A program made the position numbers and the translations under genes. DNA of 15,910 nt from Sulfurimonas sp. (lineage in GTDB: Bacteria > Campylobacterota > Campylobacteria > Campylobacterales > Sulfurimonadaceae), in NCBI GenBank assembly GCA_027063215.1, contig JAMOSE010000050.1, positions 1 through 15,910 on the forward strand, in the 5' to 3' direction. Each line of letters begins with the position of its first letter. Position 1 is the first letter of the stretch. Under the pieces are notes generated by a model. That model saw only the letters and a program-made list of their open reading frames with translations, did no database searches and was not told the origin of the DNA. Below are positions 6,022-12,103 of the stretch, piece by piece.

Positions 6022-6817
6022 TAATAATTTTTTAAATATACTCATTGTTTTACTCTTTTTAACTGTTTTGGCAAAATTTATATCTGTGATCTTACTGTGG
6101 TTTTTACCATCAAAAAGTGAAGAGTTTGTATATAAAAGTGTTAAAAGTATGCCATATAGAAGTGTAAATTTTAAACATCTTATGCAAGCTTCTTCGCATC
6201 AAAAAGTTCAATCAATAGCTCCAAAAAAACAAGATAGTATTAAAAATATGATACTGCATGGTCTTTATGGTAATAGTGAATATGGATATGCGATCGTAGC
6301 AACAAAATCTAATCCAAAAATAACAGAGATAATCTCTATAGGTGAAAAATACAAAGGCTATACACTGCAGCGTATTGCACTCACCTATGTTGTCTTTACA
6401 AAAAATAATAAAGAGTATATCTTGGAATTAGATGAAAGTTCATCTACTAAAAATGAGAAGATACCTACCATTTCAATACCACAGCTACAAGATATTGATA
6501 CTATGCATACTGTCTCAAGAAATGAGATTAATTATTATGTTAAAAATCCTTCTCAAATTTGGAAGGATATCTCTATTCAAGAGATAAAACAAGGTAAAAA
6601 AATCGTTGGCTTTAAAGTAACAAGAGTTAAAAAACACTCAAAAATGGCTACTTTGGGATTACAAAGAGGCGATATAATTATAAAAGCAAATGGACAAGCA
6701 CTTACTTCTTATCGTGCAGCGGTAAAAATTTATCAAAATTTAAATAAACTAGATGAGATCTCGTTACTCATAAAACGAGGCAATCAGGAGAAGGAACTTA
6801 TATATGAAATTAATTAA
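6005..6817 (+). CDS. gspC: Type II secretion clamp protein GspC with PDZ domain
   Basis: GspC links the inner-membrane platform to the secretin and takes part in substrate selection. The 270-residue protein has a membrane helix (about 10-34), a homology region at 80-143 (LHGLYGNSEYGYAIVA, then IGEKYKGYTLQRI) that binds the secretin N0 domain in known systems, and a C-terminal PDZ domain at 200-268 (VTRVKKHSKMATLGLQRGDI, then NGQALTSYRAA). The GLQRGDIIIKANG string is the typical PDZ carboxylate-binding region. The ATG at 6005 has AGGAG (5991-5995) upstream. It overlaps gspN by 17 bp and gspD by 14 bp. GspC and GspD lie next to each other as in the classical operon, although here they are in its second half. 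Confidence 0.9.
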   Translation: MKNLSNNNFLNILIVLLFLTVLAKFISVILLWFLPSKSEEFVYKSVKSMPYRSVNFKHLMQASSHQKVQSIAPKKQDSIKNMILHGLYGNSEYGYAIVATKSNPKITEIISIGEKYKGYTLQRIALTYVVFTKNNKEYILELDESSSTKNEKIPTISIPQLQDIDTMHTVSRNEINYYVKNPSQIWKDISIQEIKQGKKIVGFKVTRVKKHSKMATLGLQRGDIIIKANGQALTSYRAAVKIYQNLNKLDEISLLIKRGNQEKELIYEIN

Positions 6818-8693
6818 ACTATTGGTGTTAACACTATTGTTAACACTGAATCTAAGCGCAAGAGAACAGATCAATGTTAATTTTGCAAATTTACAAATCA
6901 ATGATTTTATTAAACTTGTTTCAAAGATTACACATAAAAATATTTTAATTGCACATAAAATAAATGGTACGGTAAACTTTGTATCGACTGCACCTATTTA
7001 TGATGATGAACTGCTTGGCATACTTGTTTCTGTTCTAGAGACAAAGGGCTACACTTTGATAAAAAAAGGCTCGATTTTGGAGGTTGTGCGATCAAGTGAA
7101 GCAGCAAAACATAATGTTGATGTTGTTTCACCCAATAAAAAGATTGACGGGAATCTTATGGTGACACAAGCTATCAAGGTGGAGGGTGAGAATGTTGATG
7201 TTGTTGCCGCTAAAATTCGTTATTTGGTTTCAAAAACAGCAAAAGTGATGACTATGAAAGAGAGCAATACGCTTTTAATCACAGATTATCCTAAAAATAT
7301 TGAGACAATAAAAAAAGTGATCGCTGATATAAATAAAAATTCAAAAAATATCGTAAAAATTGTCCACATAGAACATACAGATGCAAAAAAACTGCAGGCA
7401 AAACTAACAGATATAACAAAATCAATTTTTAATACAAAAATAGTTTCTCAAAATGTAAAAATTATTTATGATGAAAATATTAATGGTCTGATTTTGGTTG
7501 GAACATCAAAAAATATAAGCACTATGTATAATCTTATAAAAAAACTTGATGTTGAATCCCATGTAAATAACAAAGTACAGATTTTTGAGTTAAAAAATTC
7601 AGATGCAAAAGCAGTGGAAAAAACATTGAGCGATATTATTAAGAAACAGACTTTTTCAGATCCTTCACTGAAACCAAGTATCTCTATGAGTGAAGAGATT
7701 AATGCGATTATTGCGATTGGTGAGCCTTTGATTTTAAAAGGTGTCAAGTTAATTATAGATGAACTTGATAAAGAGAAGTATCAGGTTTATGTGCAAGCAA
7801 AAATCGTAGAGATTAATAAAAACAAATCATCAGAGATTGGTGTAAAGTATGGTTTTGCAGCAGGAGATGTCTCTTCTTCTGGACTCTATGCTATGAGTGC
7901 TAATTTTGGTTCCAAAGAGCTTTCTTCACTTACCTCTGTAAAAGTTCTGGATTATCTAGGAAATATTGGTTCTGGGGCAGGAAGTGCATTGGCACTTGGG
8001 GCAACGTTGGACTTTTTACAGATACACGGTGCTTCAAAATCAATTTCCAATCCATCTATTCTTTGTGTAAATAATAAAGAATCTTCTATTTATGTCGGTA
8101 AAACTATCTCTATTGTAAGTGGAAGCGTCTCTAATAACACAGGAGGTGTTGGTACCGGTGTTACGCAATCATATAAACGAGAAGATGTAGGTCTTACTCT
8201 TAAAATAAAACCACGTGTATCTTCAACAGATAAGGTGACATTGGATGTGGAAGCTATTTTGGAAAATATTTTGGATGATGGAAGTCAGAATGCAACAAAA
8301 CAGCCTGTTACGTCCAAGCAAGAGGTGAAGACACAGGCTATTTTACGCAGTGGTGAGAGTATTATTATTGGTGGATTAGTAAAAAGTTATGAGCGGGATG
8401 CAAAAAACAAAGTGCCTCTTTTAGGGGATATTCCTATAGTCGGTGAGTATCTTTTTTCTTCAACCTCCAGAACAAAGGAACAAGATAATTTGGTAGTAAT
8501 TTTAACGCCTTATGTTATAGATAAAAGTGCAAAACTTTCTCAACTGCAAAGAGAACTTGGGACTTTAGCTAAAATTCAAGAGGAGTATAATAAAAAGGCT
8601 TTTGAGCTTGTTGAGAAGAAGAAGCTTGAAAAATCTGCAATAGTAAAACCGGCTCTTGAAAATGATATTTTTTCTCCAAAGAAGAGTAGATAA
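6804..8693 (+). CDS. gspD: Type II secretion secretin GspD
   Basis: GspD forms the multimeric outer-membrane channel through which folded proteins leave. The 629-residue protein has a Sec signal peptide (1-19, no lipobox), an N0 domain (about 20-95, starting INVNFANLQINDFIKLVSKI), three repeated N domains (N1 about 117-180, N2 183-252, N3 254-322) and the secretin domain (about 325-572). Within it are GATLDFLQIHGASKSISNPS (399-418) and the secretin signature VPLLGDIPIVGEYLF (537-551) followed by LVVILTPYVI (563-572). Only about 55 residues follow, ending in a Lys/Glu-rich stretch; no clear pilotin-binding S domain is evident and no pilotin gene is present, so pilotin dependence is uncertain. 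The start follows AAGGA and overlaps gspC by 14 bp; the stop overlaps the gspE ATG by one base. Confidence 0.95.
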   Translation: MKLIKLLVLTLLLTLNLSAREQINVNFANLQINDFIKLVSKITHKNILIAHKINGTVNFVSTAPIYDDELLGILVSVLETKGYTLIKKGSILEVVRSSEAAKHNVDVVSPNKKIDGNLMVTQAIKVEGENVDVVAAKIRYLVSKTAKVMTMKESNTLLITDYPKNIETIKKVIADINKNSKNIVKIVHIEHTDAKKLQAKLTDITKSIFNTKIVSQNVKIIYDENINGLILVGTSKNISTMYNLIKKLDVESHVNNKVQIFELKNSDAKAVEKTLSDIIKKQTFSDPSLKPSISMSEEINAIIAIGEPLILKGVKLIIDELDKEKYQVYVQAKIVEINKNKSSEIGVKYGFAAGDVSSSGLYAMSANFGSKELSSLTSVKVLDYLGNIGSGAGSALALGATLDFLQIHGASKSISNPSILCVNNKESSIYVGKTISIVSGSVSNNTGGVGTGVTQSYKREDVGLTLKIKPRVSSTDKVTLDVEAILENILDDGSQNATKQPVTSKQEVKTQAILRSGESIIIGGLVKSYERDAKNKVPLLGDIPIVGEYLFSSTSRTKEQDNLVVILTPYVIDKSAKLSQLQRELGTLAKIQEEYNKKAFELVEKKKLEKSAIVKPALENDIFSPKKSR

Positions 8694-10192
8694 TGGAAAA
8701 AGAGCTTGTACATGATCTTAATTTAGAAGCCTACGAGCCAGAAGAACTCTCAGCTGATTTGAGTTTGAAAAACTATCTTCTTTTTGCGCTATATGAAGAA
8801 AAAGTAGTTGCTTTTATGAGTGAACGTTATCTTGTTGAAGCGAGTAACTACTACTCAAAACTAGAGAAGCAGTATCCTCTTTATATGTTAGATGAAGACT
8901 CATATGACAGACTTTATAATAAATTTTTAGAATTAAGAACAGATAAGACCATTGAAACGATGCAAGAGGATAATGAAGATGAGGAAGAAGAACTCTCTTT
9001 AACTGATTTTTTACGTACCTCAAATGATATATTAACAAGTGAAGAGTCTGCTCCGATTATTAAATTTGTTAATGCTCTTTTTTATCAGGCGATTAAAAAA
9101 AGAGCTTCTGATATTCACATAGAAGTTCAAGAGAAAAAAGGTGAAGTCCGTTTTAGAATTGATGGAATGCTTATAAAAAATGCAGATCTGGATAAAAAAG
9201 TGGTCAATCTTATCATCAGTCGTATTAAAGTGATCTCAAACCTTGATATCTCAGAAAAAAGAATACCACAAGACGGACGAACCCAGATTAAAATTTCAGG
9301 AGAGGTTTTAGATGTACGGGTGTCTGTACTACCAACATTTTATGGTGAACGTGTTGTTATGCGTCTTTTGATGCAGAGTTCACAAATACCTGAGATTGAT
9401 GAGCTGGGTTTTGATAAAGAGCTTATCGATGATGTAAAAAAACTGTTGCGATCATCTCATGGTATTATTTTGGTTACAGGTCCTACCGGAAGTGGTAAAA
9501 CAACCTCTTTACACTCTTTTTTACGTGAAGTAGAAGAGCCGCATAAAAATCTTATTACCGTTGAAGATCCGGTGGAGTACAAGTCAGATAAAATTGCACA
9601 GATTCAGGTAAATGAAAAGGTTGGACTTACTTTTGCAGCAGCTTTGCGTTCTATTTTACGTCAGGATCCTGATGTTATTATGATTGGAGAGATTCGGGAT
9701 GAAGAGACAGCAGATATTGCGGTACGTGCTGCCTTGACAGGTCACCTGGTTTTTTCGACACTGCATACAAACTCTGCAGCGGCAACTATTTCAAGACTTT
9801 CAGATATGGGAGTAGAACCTTTTTTAATCTCCTCTTCTTTGCTTGGAATTTTGGCACAAAGACTTGTACGGATTTTATGCAGTGTGTGTAAAGAAGAGGA
9901 TGAACTTGCTGAAAACTTCTCTACAGATTACAATTTGCCAAAAGGTGTGAAAATCTATAAAGCTACTGGCTGTAAAGTATGCAATTATTCAGGATATGCC
10001 GGCAGAAAATCTATAGGAGAACTTTTGGTAATGGATGACAAAGTGAGAGATCTACTAAAAACTACCACAGATGAGCACAGTATAAAAAATGAATTACAAA
10101 AAGCCGGATTTGTAACCATTGCAGAGCAACTCCGTGAATTGCTTTTAAAAGGTGAGACTTCTTTAGATGAAGCGATACGAATTGGTCTCTAA
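8693..10192 (+). CDS. gspE: Type II secretion ATPase GspE
   Basis: GspE is the cytoplasmic hexameric ATPase that drives pseudopilus growth. All motor motifs are intact in the 499 residues: Walker A GPTGSGKT (263-270), Asp box VEDPVE (290-295), Walker B region DPDVIMIGEIRDEE (325-338) and His box GHLVFSTLHT (350-359). A zinc-binding pair CSVC (396-399) and CKVC (427-430) forms the C4 module found in GspE and PilB. The N2 domain begins near 115 (SDIHIEV at 139-145). The N1 region, which contacts GspL in known systems, is short and divergent, and a very acidic linker lies at 91-100. Its place in a gsp operon separates it from the pilus homologue PilB. The ATG shares its A with the gspD stop codon, so translation is probably coupled; gspI overlaps its end by 26 bp. 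Confidence 0.95.
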   Translation: MEKELVHDLNLEAYEPEELSADLSLKNYLLFALYEEKVVAFMSERYLVEASNYYSKLEKQYPLYMLDEDSYDRLYNKFLELRTDKTIETMQEDNEDEEEELSLTDFLRTSNDILTSEESAPIIKFVNALFYQAIKKRASDIHIEVQEKKGEVRFRIDGMLIKNADLDKKVVNLIISRIKVISNLDISEKRIPQDGRTQIKISGEVLDVRVSVLPTFYGERVVMRLLMQSSQIPEIDELGFDKELIDDVKKLLRSSHGIILVTGPTGSGKTTSLHSFLREVEEPHKNLITVEDPVEYKSDKIAQIQVNEKVGLTFAAALRSILRQDPDVIMIGEIRDEETADIAVRAALTGHLVFSTLHTNSAAATISRLSDMGVEPFLISSSLLGILAQRLVRILCSVCKEEDELAENFSTDYNLPKGVKIYKATGCKVCNYSGYAGRKSIGELLVMDDKVRDLLKTTTDEHSIKNELQKAGFVTIAEQLRELLLKGETSLDEAIRIGL

Positions 10193-10574
10193 AAAAAGAG
10201 CATTTACCCTTATAGAAGTTATGATAGCTGTTATGATAGTTTCTATTGTAATTGCTGCACTTTTTAAACTCAGGGGTGATACAAATAATCTTTTTACACA
10301 AATTCAACAGAATCAAAAATACAAAACATATACTACGTTACTCCTTTGGGAGAGAGATTATGGATTTCATAAAAAAAGTTTAAATCTTTATCGTTTTGTA
10401 GAGAATTTTACTATTGATGATGATTTACGAAGAGAGTTAAAAGAGATAAAAATAGATCTGAAATATACAAAATTAAAGAGCATAGATTTAGATACGCAAA
10501 AGTTAGAAGTGGGTAGAACAGACTTTCATTTTCAAAATTTTGAACTTTATTTCAATAGAGTGATTTTACGATGA
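10167..10574 (+). CDS. gspI: Minor pseudopilin, GspI-like
   Basis: A 135-residue prepilin-type protein with signal KKRA then FTLIEVMIAVMIVSIVIAALF, followed by a short globular domain. The EVMIAVMIVSI string and small size agree with GspI, which starts tip assembly with GspJ and GspK. The leader is 12 residues from the ATG at 10167; an in-frame TTG at 10182 would give a seven-residue leader closer to its siblings, so the start is uncertain. Predicted cleavage is after Ala12. It overlaps gspE by 26 bp and the next gene by 4 bp. The globular part (LLLWERDYGF and beyond) is not diagnostic, so GspH or a lineage-specific pseudopilin remains possible. Confidence 0.65.
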   Translation: MKRYELVSKKRAFTLIEVMIAVMIVSIVIAALFKLRGDTNNLFTQIQQNQKYKTYTTLLLWERDYGFHKKSLNLYRFVENFTIDDDLRRELKEIKIDLKYTKLKSIDLDTQKLEVGRTDFHFQNFELYFNRVILR

Positions 10575-11077
10575 AAAAAGCTTTTACTCTTATAGAACTT
10601 GTTGTTGCTATTTTGATCTTGTCTATTTTGATGCTTTTTTTATATAAAAGCTATTCTGATTTAAACAGGGCAAATAAAACATACGAAAAAGCAGTTTTGC
10701 AACTCAATAAAAAAGAACTTTTAAAAAAAACACTTTATCTTGATCTTTTAATGGCCTATAAAAAGAGTATGCTTATCGATAATATTGATCAACATTTTGA
10801 TTTTGTCTCTTTTATGACAAAGCACTCTCTTCACAGAAGGGTAAATCCTTATGTTACCTATATTGTCAGAGATGATATTCTTTATAGACTTGAATCACTG
10901 AAACAGATAGTTTCTAGGGATATCAACAGAGATATTGCTTTTGATGTAGATAAAATTAAATCGATAACAAAATTTAAACTTTTTGGTACAAGAGATATAA
11001 AAAAAGAGTTATATCTTCTGGATCTCCGTTTATCAGAAGATGAAAGAATTCTCCTGAAAGTAAAAGTGCTTAATTAA
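10571..11077 (+). CDS. gspJ: Minor pseudopilin, GspJ-like
   Basis: A 168-residue prepilin-type protein: leader MKKA, then FTLIELVVAILILSILMLFLY with Glu at mature position 5. The helix continues into NRANKTYEKAVLQLNKKELL and LDLLMAY, recalling the long helix of GspJ with its conserved Leu and Asp spacing. GspJ is usually about 200 residues, so this is a short version. Order E-I-J at the operon end fits the usual I before J. The ATG overlaps the gspI stop by 4 bp. It ends the operon at 11077, with its TAA overlapping the stop of the opposing hypothetical gene and no terminator hairpin visible between them. Assignment to J rather than H is by order and helix pattern. Confidence 0.6.
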   Translation: MKKAFTLIELVVAILILSILMLFLYKSYSDLNRANKTYEKAVLQLNKKELLKKTLYLDLLMAYKKSMLIDNIDQHFDFVSFMTKHSLHRRVNPYVTYIVRDDILYRLESLKQIVSRDINRDIAFDVDKIKSITKFKLFGTRDIKKELYLLDLRLSEDERILLKVKVLN

Positions 11078-11310
11078 TCTTTTCTATATTTTGAAATACC
11101 ACAAGGTTGATTTGGTTTTGGAGGATTTGCTTTAAGGTATTCTAAATCTTCTAAAGTCTGTGAAAGCACTCTTTTTTGTTGTAAAATTGGCAACATTAAG
11201 TTGTCTTTTTCATTAAGCGGAATTCCCCAGTCTAGAAGGATTTTTTGGACTTCATCATCCAGATCTTTGAGTGCATTTTTTATATGTTGTATTGAATTAT
11301 CTATTATCAT
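11074..11310 (-). CDS. Small hypothetical protein, charged and helical
   Basis: A 78-residue protein of unknown function starting MIIDNSIQHIKNALKDLDDE. It is strongly charged and predicted mostly helical up to about residue 60, followed by a proline-rich PPKPNQP segment and a basic C-terminus; there is one cysteine and no membrane segment or known motif. The ATG at 11310 is preferred over an in-frame TTG at 11316, because a TATACT box (11317-11322) ends exactly six bases before that ATG and would overlap no coding sequence. No ribosome-binding site is visible, so the message may be leaderless. The reading frame is clean with a sensible start and promoter and codon use like its neighbours, which supports a real gene. 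It converges on gspJ and diverges from rpmI. Confidence 0.65.
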   Translation of the reverse strand: MIIDNSIQHIKNALKDLDDEVQKILLDWGIPLNEKDNLMLPILQQKRVLSQTLEDLEYLKANPPKPNQPCGISKYRKD

Positions 11311-11316
11311 AATCAA

Positions 11317-11322
11317 AGTATA
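11317..11322 (-). promoter_or_regulatory. -10 box (TATACT) for the small hypothetical gene
   Basis: The minus strand reads TTGCTATACT, an extended -10 element (TG, one base, TATACT). Start six bases downstream coincides with the A of ATG at 11310. It lies back to back with the rpmI promoter, the two -10 boxes being 24 bp apart. Confidence 0.55.
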
Positions 11323-11324
11323 GC

Positions 11325-11344
11325 AAAAATTTAGAAAAATTTAG
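11325..11344. repeat. Perfect tandem 10-bp repeat (AAAAATTTAG twice)
   Basis: Two adjacent exact copies at 11325-11334 and 11335-11344 place A-tracts one helical turn apart directly upstream of the rpmI -10 box, where a -35 element would normally be. Such phased A/T tracts bend DNA and are a known substitute for -35 boxes in Helicobacter and Campylobacter promoters. Confidence 0.8.
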
Positions 11345-11345
11345 G

Positions 11346-11351
11346 TATAAT
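11346..11351 (+). promoter_or_regulatory. -10 box (TATAAT) for rpmI-rplT
   Basis: A perfect TATAAT one base after the tandem repeat. Start would be near 11358, giving a leader of about 26 nt that includes the AAAGGA ribosome-binding site (11372-11377). Confidence 0.7.
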
Positions 11352-11383
11352 TGCGTCTCCAAATTTTACGTAAAGGATTATCG

Positions 11384-11578
11384 ATGCCAAAAATGAAATC
11401 GGTAAAAGGCGCTGTAAAGCGTTTTAAAGTTAAGAAAAATGGTCAAATTAAACGTGGAACAGCGTTTAGAAGCCACATTCTTACAAAACAAGATGCAAAA
11501 ACTCGTCGTAAGCAAAATGCTCCAAAAGTAGTTGCTAAAACAGATGCAAAAAATATCAAGGAAATGATCGTTAGCTAA
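11384..11578 (+). CDS. rpmI: Large ribosomal subunit protein bL35
   Basis: A 64-residue, very basic protein reading MPKMKSVKGAVKRFKVKKNG, then GTAFRSHILTKQDAKTRRK, a standard bL35 sequence and length. bL35 is a structural protein of the 50S subunit. The ATG at 11384 follows AAAGGA by six bases; a longer frame beginning with TTG at 11351 is rejected because that codon overlaps the -10 box. It is followed by a 112 bp structured spacer and rplT. infC is not adjacent, unlike the common infC-rpmI-rplT order. Confidence 0.97.
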   Translation: MPKMKSVKGAVKRFKVKKNGQIKRGTAFRSHILTKQDAKTRRKQNAPKVVAKTDAKNIKEMIVS

Positions 11579-11655
11579 TTGCTAAACGGTTTTCATCTCC
11601 AACTTTAAGTAGTTGGGCAAGTCCACCATAGCAGTGGCACCTTGACTGCCAAAAC
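11571..11655 (+). promoter_or_regulatory. Candidate structured mRNA element between rpmI and rplT
   Basis: Several stems can be drawn by eye. TTAGC (11571-11575) with GCTAA (11581-11585) puts the rpmI stop codon in a loop. GTTTT (11589-11593) with AAAAC (11651-11655) encloses two hairpins: CCAACT (11599-11604) with AGTTGG (11611-11616), and GGCA plus GTC (11616-11623, one bulged A) with GACTGCC (11644-11650). The last abuts the enclosing stem and could stack on it, giving a three-way junction. In other bacteria bL20 represses its operon by binding mRNA that mimics its 23S rRNA site, so a similar role is plausible here. The pairings are unverified by energy calculation or covariation. Confidence 0.4.
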
Positions 11656-11690
11656 AGAGCAGCTAGGTAAAGAAAAATTAAGGAAAGAAA

Positions 11691-12050
11691 ATGCCAAGAG
11701 TTAAAACAGGTGTTGTTCGTAGAAGAAGACACAAAAAAATATTAAAATTAGCAAAAGGTTTTTATAGCGGTCGCCGTAAACACTTTAGAAAAGCTAAAGA
11801 GCAAATAGAACGCTCATTAATGTATGCATTCCGTGACAGAAAGCAGAAAAAACGTGAGTTCCGTAAACTATGGATCATCCGTATCAATGCTGCATGTCGT
11901 CTTAACGGTATGAATTACTCAACTTTTATGAACGGTTTACACAAATCTGGTATCGAACTTGATCGTAAAATGCTTGCTGATATGGCAATGAACGACGCTG
12001 CTGCATTTGCAACAGTTGTTGAAGCTTCTAAAGCTGCATTAGCAAAATAG
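11691..12050 (+). CDS. rplT: Large ribosomal subunit protein bL20
   Basis: A 119-residue protein with the classic basic N-terminus MPRVKTGVVRRRRHKKILKL and the globular part RKLWIIRINAACRLNGMNYS, then FMNGLHKSGIELDRKMLADM. The length is standard. bL20 is needed early in 50S assembly, binding 23S rRNA, and in several bacteria it also represses its own operon. The ATG follows AAGGA (11680-11684) by six bases. It is co-directional with rpmI and followed after one base by a strong inverted repeat. Confidence 0.98.
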   Translation: MPRVKTGVVRRRRHKKILKLAKGFYSGRRKHFRKAKEQIERSLMYAFRDRKQKKREFRKLWIIRINAACRLNGMNYSTFMNGLHKSGIELDRKMLADMAMNDAAAFATVVEASKAALAK

Positions 12051-12051
12051 C

Positions 12052-12077
12052 ATTTCAAGCCATCTTTGGCTTGAAAT
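12052..12077. terminator. Strong hairpin between convergent rplT and the GGDEF-EAL gene
   Basis: ATTTCAAGCCA (12052-12062) and TGGCTTGAAAT (12067-12077) form a perfect 11-bp stem with a TCTT loop. It begins one base after the rplT stop and lies 26 bp beyond the stop of the opposing gene, so it can serve both directions. The following run is CTTCTTCC on the plus strand and only a short T run on the minus strand, so the U-tract is weak and termination may be incomplete, or the hairpin may mainly protect 3' ends. Confidence 0.75.
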
Positions 12078-12103
12078 ACTTCTTCCAATCCATCTACTAC
12101 TTT

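Noticed and set aside
7466..7747. Minus-strand open frame of 93 codons within gspD
   Set aside because: Shadow of the secretin N-domain coding region; no start signals and no recognisable product.
11351..11383. Extended rpmI start with 11 extra residues
   Set aside because: The TTG at 11351 lies on the last base of the TATAAT box, while the ATG at 11384 has an ideal AAAGGA and gives the standard bL35 N-terminus.
11579..11690. Possible tRNA gene in the rpmI-rplT spacer
   Set aside because: Stems are present but there is no T-loop GTTCGANTC consensus, acceptor pairing or cloverleaf spacing.
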